The translations under genes were made by a program, and so were the position numbers. The notes under the pieces are model-generated. The model searched no databases and was not told the DNA's origin. It worked only from the letters and a program-made list of their open reading frames with translations. A stretch of 6,990 nt of DNA, taken from positions 1 through 6,990 of the forward strand of contig JAEUNN010000970.1 of the NCBI GenBank assembly GCA_016791085.1. Direction: 5' to 3'. Every line of letters starts with the position of its first letter. Position 1 is the stretch's first letter. The stretch is from Rhodocyclaceae bacterium. GTDB lineage: Bacteria; Pseudomonadota; Gammaproteobacteria; Burkholderiales; Rhodocyclaceae. This document shows positions 1 through 5,786 of the stretch, one piece after another.

Positions 1-200
1 CCCGGGGGAATGGCCGCCAGCGCGACGAAATAATTGGCGAAATCCAGGCCGCCGGTTGCGCGCCCGACGATGGGCATGATCAGATCGGCCACGACGGAAT
101 CGACGATTTTGCCGAAGGCCGCACCGATAATGACGCCGACCGCCAGATCGACGACATTGCCCTTGAGCGCGAATTCGCGAAATTCAGACATGAAACTCAT
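1..200 (-). CDS. mscL: Large-conductance mechanosensitive channel MscL, N-terminal half (cut by window edge)
   Basis: MscL forms a homo-oligomeric inner-membrane pore that opens under membrane tension and releases solutes during hypo-osmotic shock. The 66 visible residues carry the family signature: the N-terminal amphipathic segment EFREFALKGNVVDLA, then TM1 with GVIIGAAFGKIV, then DLIMPIVG. Numbering matches E. coli MscL, with the gate residues at Leu19, Gly22 and Val23. Family members are usually about 130-145 residues, so the rest of the periplasmic loop, TM2 and the C-terminal bundle lie beyond base 1. The start at base 200 is chosen because AGGAG (206-210) sits five bases upstream. A second ATG three codons inside (189-191) is possible but less well placed. 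It lies downstream of the unknown gene at 460-867 but is separated by 259 bases, so it probably has its own promoter, although I see no convincing -35/-10 pair. Confidence 0.95.
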   Translation of the reverse strand, partial: MSFMSEFREFALKGNVVDLAVGVIIGAAFGKIVDSVVADLIMPIVGRATGGLDFANYFVALAAIPP

Positions 201-205
201 GCTTT

Positions 206-210
206 CTCCT
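206..210 (-). promoter_or_regulatory. Ribosome binding site of mscL
   Basis: AGGAG on the minus strand, five bases before the ATG at 198-200. It decides between the two in-frame ATG codons in favour of the outer one. Confidence 0.8.
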
Positions 211-250
211 TGGTATTGAACTGGTTATGGCGTGTGCCGGGAGACTGGCC

Positions 251-279
251 CCGCCCGCGATTGTGACCGAAACGGGCGG
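251..279. repeat. Inverted repeat, 7-bp arms
   Basis: CCGCCCG at 251-257 is the exact reverse complement of CGGGCGG at 273-279, with a 15-base loop. In the mscL transcript direction it would form a GC-only hairpin in the leader. No U-run follows on either strand, so it is not an obvious intrinsic terminator. Confidence 0.5.
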
Positions 280-292
280 CCGCGTCACCTTA

Positions 293-320
293 GCGGCTTT
301 TATACCTGGCGGAAAGCCGC
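293..320. repeat. Inverted repeat, 8-bp arms
   Basis: GCGGCTTT at 293-300 is the exact reverse complement of AAAGCCGC at 313-320, with a 12-base loop that contains TATA. This is the longest perfect stem in the mscL upstream region. Because it is symmetric it could be a protein-binding dyad or an RNA stem in the mscL leader. No U-run follows on either strand. Confidence 0.5.
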
Positions 321-360
321 AGGCGGGCCGGCGCAAGCGTACCGGTTGTCGGGCGAAATT

Positions 361-375
361 CGTGGCGCTGCCACG
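361..375 (-). terminator. Possible weak terminator hairpin of the 460-867 gene
   Basis: On the minus strand, CGTGGC and GCCACG form a perfect 6-bp stem around a three-base loop, followed by AATTT. It lies 85 bases past the stop codon of the gene at 460-867. The U-tract is poor, so this is a weak intrinsic terminator candidate at best. The stem is symmetric and could equally act on the other strand. Confidence 0.25.
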
Positions 376-459
376 CCGGGCGCGCCGCATGCTGCGGGCG
401 CGCGCTGGCGCGGATAGTCTGGAGATCGGGCTAGGGACAGCCTGCGCGGCGGCGCGCGC

Positions 460-867
460 TTATTGGGCCGGATGCAGGGATGCCGCGGTCGCGGCCCACA
501 GGGCGCCGCTCAGGGCGGTTTGCGTGATGCGCTGGTGCTGGTCTTCGCCGGCCGGACGCAGGCCCTGCTTGCGCAGCACGAACAATTGCGCATGCGCACC
601 GCGCGGCAAACCGTGGCCATTCACGTGGCGCACCAGGGCGAAATCCAGCACGCCGAGGCGGCGCAAAAAGTGGGCCGCCGCGTCCAGACTTTCGAACAGA
701 CTGCGGCGGCCGTCGCCCGAAAGCAAAATGCGGCCTTCAAACTCTATGGCGCAGAAACTATGTTGCTCGGAGTCGAACAGATGCACGACCGGCGTGGCAT
801 GCGAAACGTCGCTGCGGCGCGCGCGCCAGGCAAGTTCGAGCCAGGTGGTACAGGTATTGCGCTTCAT
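460..867 (-). CDS. Unrecognised small protein, 135 residues
   Basis: I do not recognise this family. The frame looks genuinely coding: codon third positions are strongly G/C, and the residue mix is that of a soluble globular protein. The N-terminal half alternates hydrophobic and polar residues (VVHLFDSEQHSFCAIEFEGRILLSG), suggesting beta strands. It is followed by a likely helix (SLFESLDAAAHFLRRLG) and a basic, Gln/His-rich tail. No signal peptide or membrane segment is visible. The ATG at 865-867 is chosen because the protein-like sequence begins there, although no good Shine-Dalgarno precedes it. The frame stays open upstream to an ATG at 1003-1005 that overlaps the gabD stop as TGATG and would add 46 residues. 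That extension is poor in protein-like character, but translational coupling to gabD cannot be excluded. It is the last gene before the mscL leader and may be the tail of the gabD operon. Confidence 0.65.
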   Translation of the reverse strand: MKRNTCTTWLELAWRARRSDVSHATPVVHLFDSEQHSFCAIEFEGRILLSGDGRRSLFESLDAAAHFLRRLGVLDFALVRHVNGHGLPRGAHAQLFVLRKQGLRPAGEDQHQRITQTALSGALWAATAASLHPAQ

Positions 868-1004
868 GTTTATCGTGCGGCAATTTGCGATGGCCTGTAC
901 TGATGGTAGCACCGGCGCCGCCGCGCGATCCGTGAATATGGCATGGAAAAACCGACTATTGCATGGCAGCATGTCGTCTGACGCAGTGCACCAGGCGCGC
1001 TGCA
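868..1004. other. Intergenic gap between gabD and the small unknown gene
   Basis: This gap is 137 bases long. On the plus strand GCAGTGC (983-989) and GCGCTGC (997-1003) form a 7-bp stem with one G-T wobble around a seven-base loop. On the gabD (minus) strand the same site has an internal C-A mismatch and no U-run, so it is not a convincing gabD terminator. No clear promoter for the 460-867 gene is visible. Confidence 0.4.
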
Positions 1005-2456
1005 TCAAAGCCCGCCCAGACAGACATATTTCATTTCCAGATATTCGTCCGCTCCATAGCGCGATCCTTCGCGCCCGAGCCCGCTCTGCTTGACTCCGCC
1101 GAACGGCGCCACCTCGTTGGATATAAGCCCCGTATTGACGCCGACGATGCCGTATTCGAGCGCTTCGGCGACGCGCACGGAGCGTGCCAGGTCGCGCGTA
1201 TAAAAGTACGCGGCGAGCCCCGCCTCGCTGTCGTTGGCCATGCGTATGGCATCGCCTTCAGTGGTGAAGCGGATCAGCGGGGCTACCGGCCCGAACGTTT
1301 CTTCGCGCGCGCACTGCATGTCGGCGGTCACCCCGGTGAGTACCGTCGGTTCATAGAATGTGCCGCCCAGCGCGTGACGCCGGCCGCCAGTAAGTACTTG
1401 TGCGCCCTGGGCGACCGCATCGGCGACGTGGGCTTCCACCTTGGCGAGGGCCGCGGCGTCGATGAGCGGGCCGAGCAGCACGCCTGGCGTGCGGCCCGGG
1501 CCGACCGGCATTTTCGCGACGCGGGCGGCCAGCCGCGACGCAAATTCCTCATACACGCCGCACTGCACAAACAGACGGTTGGCGCACACGCAGGTTTGCC
1601 CGGAATTGCGATATTTGGACGCCAGCGCGCCGTCCACGGCGGCGTCGAGGTCGGCATCGTCGAATACGATGAAGGGCGCGTTGCCGCCCAGTTCCAGGGA
1701 CAATTTTTTGATCGTGGGCGCGCACTGGCGCATCAGCAGGCGCCCGATTTCGGTGGAGCCGGTGAAGGACAGTTTGCGCACCACCGGGCTTGCGCACAGT
1801 TCGCCGCCTATGGCGGCCGGATCGCCCGTAAGCAGGTTGAACACGCCGGGCGGAAAGGCTGCGCGTTCGGCAAGTTTGGCCAGCGCGAGCGCGGTGAGCG
1901 GTGTCTGTTCGGCGGGTTTGACCACCACCGTGCAGCCGACGGCGAGCGCCGGGGCGACTTTGCGCGTAATCATGGCGGCCGGAAAATTCCACGGCGTGAT
2001 GGCCGCACATACGCCTATGGGCTGACGCAGCACATAGAGGCGCCGGTCGGACGCCGGGGACGCAATGATGTCGCCATAAATTCGGCGCGCCTCCTCGGCG
2101 AACCATTCGACAAAACTGGCGGCATACAGAACTTCGGCGCGCGCTTCGGCGAGCGGCTTGCCTTGTTCCGAAGTCATGAGCAGCGCCAGGTCATCGGCCG
2201 CCGCCACGATGCCCTCGTACCAGCGCCGCAGCACCAGCGCGCGTTCGCGCGCGGGTTTGCCGCTCCAGGCCGGGAAAGCCGCCTGCGCCGCGGCGATGGC
2301 CGCGCGCGTGTCGGCGGCGCCGCAGTCGGGCACGCGCGCGAGCAGGGCGCCGCTTGCGGGGTCGCGCACGCTCAGTTGTGCGCCTTGCGCGGCGCCGCGC
2401 CACTCGCCGCCGACCAGGCAGGCGCTCTGCAACAAATCGCTATCCTGCAGTTGCAC
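1005..2456 (-). CDS. gabD: Succinate-semialdehyde dehydrogenase GabD
   Basis: It oxidises succinic semialdehyde to succinate with reduction of NAD(P)+, the last step of GABA and related four-carbon degradation into the TCA cycle, in the cytosol. It is an aldehyde-dehydrogenase superfamily member of 483 residues (E. coli GabD has 482) and resembles the E. coli enzyme along its whole length. Visible landmarks are TPWNFPAAMITRK with Asn157, the cofactor loop KPAEQTP (180-186), FTGSTEIGR (231-239), ELGGNAPF with general base Glu255, and GQTCVC with catalytic Cys289 and Cys291 two residues on. The C-terminal EVAPFGGVKQSGLGREGS is the usual family ending. The start is taken as GTG at 2454-2456, because GGGAGGA lies seven bases upstream and the resulting length fits the family. 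An ATG at 2514-2516 would overlap the previous gene by 29 bases and add a non-homologous tail. Glu183, where E. coli has Ser, hints at NAD+ use. Third gene of the likely operon. Confidence 0.95.
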   Translation of the reverse strand: MQLQDSDLLQSACLVGGEWRGAAQGAQLSVRDPASGALLARVPDCGAADTRAAIAAAQAAFPAWSGKPARERALVLRRWYEGIVAAADDLALLMTSEQGKPLAEARAEVLYAASFVEWFAEEARRIYGDIIASPASDRRLYVLRQPIGVCAAITPWNFPAAMITRKVAPALAVGCTVVVKPAEQTPLTALALAKLAERAAFPPGVFNLLTGDPAAIGGELCASPVVRKLSFTGSTEIGRLLMRQCAPTIKKLSLELGGNAPFIVFDDADLDAAVDGALASKYRNSGQTCVCANRLFVQCGVYEEFASRLAARVAKMPVGPGRTPGVLLGPLIDAAALAKVEAHVADAVAQGAQVLTGGRRHALGGTFYEPTVLTGVTADMQCAREETFGPVAPLIRFTTEGDAIRMANDSEAGLAAYFYTRDLARSVRVAEALEYGIVGVNTGLISNEVAPFGGVKQSGLGREGSRYGADEYLEMKYVCLGGL

Positions 2457-2463
2457 GTTTGTG

Positions 2464-2470
2464 TCCTCCC
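2464..2470 (-). promoter_or_regulatory. Ribosome binding site that sets the gabD GTG start
   Basis: GGGAGGA on the minus strand, seven bases before GTG (2454-2456), inside the 31-base gap after the oxidoreductase stop. It is the strongest Shine-Dalgarno on this strand and argues against the upstream ATG at 2514-2516. Confidence 0.85.
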
Positions 2471-2487
2471 GGGCCGGGCCGCGATGC

Positions 2488-5112
2488 TCAGTTGCCGAGC
2501 AGGCTCCAGTCGCCATTTTTCAGCGCCTCCAGTTGCGCGCTGACATCGCGGTGTTCCTTGACCATGGCGGCCAGTCCGGCATTTTCCTGCGGGTGGCCGA
2601 CCAGTATGCCGCCTACCGCGCGCCCGCCGTTGCATATGAGCTTGCGGTAGCGGTGATTGCTCAAATCTTCGTGCACGAAAGTTTCGTCGCCATCCTTGCC
2701 GGCCTCGAACCTGCCCACCGACGCCACATCCACGCCGACCACCTTGAGTATGGTCGAGGGCACCGTGCCGCTGTAGCTGCGCTCGCCGCCCAATGCATTG
2801 ACCGCGGCGATTTCGGCCTGGGCCACCGCGGCCGGCCACAGGCCGTACACGTTGCCCTGGAATTCGGCGACGTCGCCCGCCGCGTATATGCCCGGCACGC
2901 TGGTGCGCATGTTTGCGTCCACGCTTATACCTTTGCCGGTGCTTATGCCGGCCGCGCGCGCCAGTTCCAGGCAGGGATCTATGCCGGCCGCGGATACGAA
3001 AATGTCCACGCGTATCGGGCGCCCGTCCTTGAGTAGTACGGATTCCACGCGCTCCGTGCCGCTTACCGCGTCGGCTTCGGATTCGGCCACGATTTGCAGT
3101 CCCATGCCGACCAGATAGCCGGTCAGCAGTTCTGCCGCGCGCGCATCGAGCTGGCGCCGTAGCAGGCGATCGGAGCGCTCCAGCACGGCCACCTTCAGGC
3201 CCAGCTTGTGCAGCGCATAGGCGGCTTCTAGTCCGAGCAGGCCGCCGCCGCCCACGATGGCCGTACGGCAGCGGTGCTGCTGCACATAGGCGCGCACTTC
3301 CATGGCGTCCTCGGCGGTGCGCAGCACGAAACTGCCGGGCAGGCCGAAATTTTTGATGGGCGGCACCAGGCTGCGGCTGCCGGCGGTAATGATGAGCCGG
3401 TCATAGTCCAGGGTTTCGCCGGTACCCAGCGTGACGCGGCGCGCCGCGACATCCAGTTTGTCGGCACGCGTATTGAGCCATACCGTGATGCGGCGCTCGT
3501 CGTACCACTTGTCCGGCTGCAGGTACAGGCCGTCCATGGCGGAGCGGCCGTAAATGAGCCGCGTGATCGCCATGCGGTTATAGAGGTGATGGGATTCGCG
3601 CGCGAGTACGTGGATTTCGCAATCCGGATGATTGCGGCGCACGTGGTCGGCGGCCGTGATGCCGGCAATACCGTTGCCGATGATGACCACGCTGCGTATC
3701 GACTTGTCCACCGGCAGCGCGGCTGGCGGCGCGGCGGCCGGCTGGTCGCCGGCAGGCGCCGGCTTGAGGCTCACGCACACGTTGCCCTGCACACGCGCGC
3801 AGCAGGCAAGGCGCGCATTCTCGCCCAGGCCCAGGCGCGCCAGCGTGGCGCGTTCCTCGTCCGAAACGGGCGAGAGGTTTTCCATGTGCTCGGTGATATG
3901 CACCGGGTCGCCCCCGCACATGCCCATGCGGCAGCCGGGCTCTATCGGTACGCTATTGGCTTCCGCCACCTCCAGCAGCGTGCGGCCGCGCGTCACGATC
4001 ACGCGCACGCCGCCGGGCTCGAACGCCACTTCGGGGCCGGCTTCGGCATCCTGTTTGGCCAGCACGCGTTTAGCGCTGGCACTCAGGCCCACCTGCTGCG
4101 GCGCCAGCGCCGCATTCAGGAAAATGCGATCGTGGCGAAAGCTCCGGTATATCCAGTGCAGCGATACCAGCCCCAGTGCGCCCTGCAGGGCCGGGGCGAG
4201 CAGGGGTGAGGGCGTCAGGTCGGCAAAGCCGGCCGCGGTGGCGACCAGCCTGGGCATGACCCACCAGTAGAACAGGTTCAGCGCCGCGACGGCATATACG
4301 GCGGTCAGGCGCGAGCGCGGCGTTTTGAGGAAGGTGTCGAACAGCGTGAAACTGCCTATGCTGATCGCCATGGTCAGGGCGAAGCGGCCGTAAAGCTGCA
4401 GCCAGTCTTCCTGGCCCGGCTGGGTCGTGAAATAGGCGACGATGAGGCCCGGAAACGCGCCCGCGAAAAAGCGCCGGTAGCCGCGGTATTGCGCGTCGTC
4501 GTCGTACTGGTCGGCAAGGTAGGCGGCGAGCGGGTTGAAGTCGTAACAGTTTTTCGCGCAGCCCACGCAGGGCTGGCAATGACTGTTCGGCACCACCACG
4601 TAGGGCGTCTGTCCATACAGGCGCTGCACCGGCAGCAGCGGGCAAAAACTGCTGCACCAGCCGCTCTTGCCCTTGAACACGAAACCGCCGGCAAAGGCCA
4701 GCGCGAGCGCACCGAACACCACCGCGGCGGCGGCCGGGCCGTTGTTGTTGAACAGCAGGTGGCGCGCCGGCACCGCGAGAAACAGCACGCTGATGCCGAA
4801 CACGTAGGCGTACTCGCGCATCCAGCCGCTTAGCGTGAGGCCGCGCGTGAAGCCGAACAGGCGCGGTATCTGGTTCATGGCGCTGAGCGGGCAGAGGTTG
4901 CGCCACAGGCCCGGCACGATGAAAAACACCAGCGGCAGGCTGGGCACCAGCAGGCCCCAGAACAATGTCAGGCCCTGTTTGGGATTCACGATGAGCAGCG
5001 TGCCGACGCCCAGCGTGAATGCCACCGACAGCACGCGCAGAGCGTGCCACACCTTGCGCGGCACGCGCGAGGGAATCTGCATGTAGTTCGGAAACGGCTG
5101 CAGGCTAGGCAT
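2488..5112 (-). CDS. Membrane redox fusion: NapH/NosR-like 4Fe-4S membrane part + [2Fe-2S] ferredoxin + NirB-type FAD/NAD(P)H reductase
   Basis: This 874-residue protein has three parts. Residues 1-330: about eight hydrophobic segments (near 22-43, 48-69, 99-120, 126-146, 213-230, 245-262, 268-292, 303-321), with WCSSFCP (Cys153, Cys157) and a CX2CX2CX3C 4Fe-4S motif at Cys179/182/185/189, as in NapH/NosR/YccM-type proteins. Residues 362-450: a plant-type ferredoxin domain with Cys394, Cys399, Asp402 and Cys437, in which Asp replaces the third ligand Cys. Residues 473-855: a NirB-like pyridine-nucleotide-disulfide oxidoreductase with FAD GxGxxG at 479-484, NAD(P) GxGxxG at 622-627, Glu645 at the end of the next strand (suggesting NADH), and FAD-binding GD at 746-747. 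It lacks the BFD-like and sirohaem domains of NirB, so it is not a nitrite reductase. It likely moves electrons from NAD(P)H via FAD and Fe-S centres into the membrane; the acceptor is unknown. GGAG lies five bases before the ATG. Confidence 0.85.
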   Translation of the reverse strand: MPSLQPFPNYMQIPSRVPRKVWHALRVLSVAFTLGVGTLLIVNPKQGLTLFWGLLVPSLPLVFFIVPGLWRNLCPLSAMNQIPRLFGFTRGLTLSGWMREYAYVFGISVLFLAVPARHLLFNNNGPAAAAVVFGALALAFAGGFVFKGKSGWCSSFCPLLPVQRLYGQTPYVVVPNSHCQPCVGCAKNCYDFNPLAAYLADQYDDDAQYRGYRRFFAGAFPGLIVAYFTTQPGQEDWLQLYGRFALTMAISIGSFTLFDTFLKTPRSRLTAVYAVAALNLFYWWVMPRLVATAAGFADLTPSPLLAPALQGALGLVSLHWIYRSFRHDRIFLNAALAPQQVGLSASAKRVLAKQDAEAGPEVAFEPGGVRVIVTRGRTLLEVAEANSVPIEPGCRMGMCGGDPVHITEHMENLSPVSDEERATLARLGLGENARLACCARVQGNVCVSLKPAPAGDQPAAAPPAALPVDKSIRSVVIIGNGIAGITAADHVRRNHPDCEIHVLARESHHLYNRMAITRLIYGRSAMDGLYLQPDKWYDERRITVWLNTRADKLDVAARRVTLGTGETLDYDRLIITAGSRSLVPPIKNFGLPGSFVLRTAEDAMEVRAYVQQHRCRTAIVGGGGLLGLEAAYALHKLGLKVAVLERSDRLLRRQLDARAAELLTGYLVGMGLQIVAESEADAVSGTERVESVLLKDGRPIRVDIFVSAAGIDPCLELARAAGISTGKGISVDANMRTSVPGIYAAGDVAEFQGNVYGLWPAAVAQAEIAAVNALGGERSYSGTVPSTILKVVGVDVASVGRFEAGKDGDETFVHEDLSNHRYRKLICNGGRAVGGILVGHPQENAGLAAMVKEHRDVSAQLEALKNGDWSLLGN

Positions 5113-5117
5113 GAGTG

Positions 5118-5121
5118 CTCC
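5118..5121 (-). promoter_or_regulatory. Ribosome binding site of the redox fusion gene
   Basis: GGAG on the minus strand, five bases before the ATG at 5110-5112, inside the 26-base gap after the cyclic-nucleotide-domain gene. It supports this start over the in-frame ATG at codon 11. Confidence 0.6.
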
Positions 5122-5138
5122 GGCTGAAAATCAGCGTA

Positions 5139-5627
5139 TCAGCGCAGGCCATCCACGGCATAGGCCATGGTGTGGCGCAGGCGCAGCGACAGTATGCGTC
5201 CGAGGTCGAACAGGATTTCGCGCGCAAGTTCGGGGTGATGGGCCGCCAGCACTTCGAAAGAATCCAGCGACAGCACGTGCATTTCGCCGTCGGATACCGC
5301 GCGCACGGTGGCCGAGCGGGCCTGGGCGTCGAAAAATGCCTGCTCGCCGAATACCGAGCCTTCGTCCAGTTCCGCCACGCGCATGAAGCTGCCGCGCTTC
5401 TTTTTGTGCGGCACCACGACTTCCAGACTGCCGCGCGCAACGATATAGATGGCGCGGCCGGTGTCGCCTACCCGCAGCACCTCGTCGCCGGCCCGGAACG
5501 GGCGCCGTTCCGTGAACGAAAGCAATACGCGCCAGCTGTTTTCGCCGTGTTCGGGCAAAAACACCAGCGTGGATTGCATGGGGCGATCGCCATCGCCCGG
5601 ATAATCGAAAAAGCCGGAAAAATCCAT
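5139..5627 (-). CDS. Stand-alone cyclic-nucleotide-binding (CNB) domain protein
   Basis: This 162-residue protein is a CRP/PKA-type cyclic-nucleotide-binding domain and little else. Residues 34-130 show the beta-roll: FRAGDEVLRVGDTGRAIYIVARGSLEV, then the phosphate-binding cassette FGEQAFFDAQARSATVRA. Glu95 and Arg104 occupy the positions that in this family hold the ribose 2'-OH and the cyclic phosphate, so nucleotide binding is plausible. A C-terminal helix (LAREILFDLGRILSLRLRHTMAYAV) follows, and the protein stops there. There is no helix-turn-helix, kinase or channel domain, so it is not a CRP/FNR transcription factor and would have to act by protein contact. It is the first gene of the likely operon, 26 bases before the membrane redox fusion, which makes that protein the natural partner (inference). 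The start at 5627 gives a family-like N-terminus; GGAG lies ten bases upstream, a rather long spacing. The same frame extends upstream to 6179 only as an antisense shadow of the propeller gene. Confidence 0.85.
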   Translation of the reverse strand: MDFSGFFDYPGDGDRPMQSTLVFLPEHGENSWRVLLSFTERRPFRAGDEVLRVGDTGRAIYIVARGSLEVVVPHKKKRGSFMRVAELDEGSVFGEQAFFDAQARSATVRAVSDGEMHVLSLDSFEVLAAHHPELAREILFDLGRILSLRLRHTMAYAVDGLR

Positions 5628-5658
5628 TTTGGGTGATCTCCATGCGGACGACCCGGCC

Positions 5659-5664
5659 ATGATA
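5659..5664 (-). promoter_or_regulatory. Possible -10 box of the CNB-redox-gabD operon
   Basis: TATCAT on the minus strand matches TATAAT at five of six positions and lies about 30 bases before the CNB start codon. No good -35 hexamer sits 16-18 bases upstream; that position is occupied by the dyad at 5681-5695. This would fit an activator-dependent promoter, but the call rests on a single hexamer. Confidence 0.3.
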
Positions 5665-5680
5665 GCCGCGCGTCCGCCCG

Positions 5681-5695
5681 GCGTGTGTGACACGC
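5681..5695. promoter_or_regulatory. Perfect 6-3-6 dyad, candidate operator
   Basis: GCGTGT-GTG-ACACGC is a perfect inverted repeat in the divergent intergenic region. It overlaps the expected -35 position of the candidate CNB operon promoter. The TGTG/CACA character is reminiscent of CRP-superfamily half-sites, but the spacing does not match the TGTGA-N6-TCACA consensus. The binding protein is unknown. Confidence 0.4.
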
Positions 5696-5714
5696 AGCCA
5701 GCACGCGCCGCCAC

Positions 5715-5729
5715 GGCAAACGTTTTGCC
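5715..5729. promoter_or_regulatory. Second perfect 6-3-6 dyad, candidate operator
   Basis: GGCAAA-CGT-TTTGCC is a perfect inverted repeat 19 bases beyond the first dyad and 57 bases before the propeller ATG. Its arms differ from those of the first dyad, but the geometry is the same. CCGCC (5708-5712) and GGCGG (5735-5739) flank it as an imperfect outer stem, so an RNA or cruciform structure is also possible. No U-run makes it a terminator. Confidence 0.4.
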
Positions 5730-5775
5730 CGCGCGGCGGTCGATAGGCAATGGCCCGGGCGCTGGCCTGCGAGAT

Positions 5776-5781
5776 AAGGAG
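5776..5781 (+). promoter_or_regulatory. Ribosome binding site of the propeller gene
   Basis: AAGGAG, five bases before the ATG at 5787-5789. It is a near-ideal Shine-Dalgarno and fixes the start. Confidence 0.85.
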
Positions 5782-5786
5782 CGGTC

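Larger units (their letters stand above)
201..459. other. Intergenic region upstream of mscL with three inverted repeats
   Basis: This 259-base stretch between the stop of the unknown gene (460) and the start of mscL (200) shows no convincing coding frame. The open frames crossing it have no family resemblance and run on as antisense shadows of the neighbouring gene. It contains three separate inverted repeats (251-279, 293-320, 361-375). It must hold the end of the upstream transcript and probably the mscL promoter and leader. A TATAAA lies at 299-304 on the minus strand, but no -35 box sits at a proper distance. No tRNA or recognised riboswitch was found. Confidence 0.6.

Noticed and set aside
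230..290. Fragments reminiscent of cobalamin-riboswitch elements (for example CCGCGATTGTGACC) on the plus strand.
   Set aside because: The conserved core boxes and order are missing, and no plus-strand gene follows. The likeness is local and probably due to GC-rich sequence.
983..1003. A terminator after gabD.
   Set aside because: On the gabD strand the stem has a C-A mismatch and no U-run follows.
227..1093. A 288-codon plus-strand frame across the mscL upstream region and the small unknown gene.
   Set aside because: Its composition is dominated by Arg, Ala and Cys with no family resemblance. The minus-strand frame at 460-867 has better codon bias and a more protein-like sequence.
2457..2516. 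An ATG start for gabD at 2514-2516.
   Set aside because: It would overlap the previous gene and add 20 residues not found in GabD. The GTG at 2456 has a strong Shine-Dalgarno and gives the family length.
963..2543. A 526-codon open frame on the plus strand.
   Set aside because: It is antisense to gabD, which matches its family end to end. The predicted protein is Arg/Ala/His-rich with no recognisable domain, as expected for an antisense frame in GC-rich DNA.
2488..5112. Nitrite reductase large subunit (NirB) as the name for the fusion protein.
   Set aside because: Only the FAD/NAD(P)H part resembles NirB. The BFD-like Fe-S and sirohaem/sulfite-reductase domains are absent, and the N-terminus is a membrane protein.
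5681..5695. A CRP or FNR consensus site.
   Set aside because: The dyad has TGTG/CACA character, but the spacing is 6-3-6 and fits neither TGTGA-N6-TCACA nor TTGAT-N4-ATCAA. It is kept only as an unassigned operator candidate.
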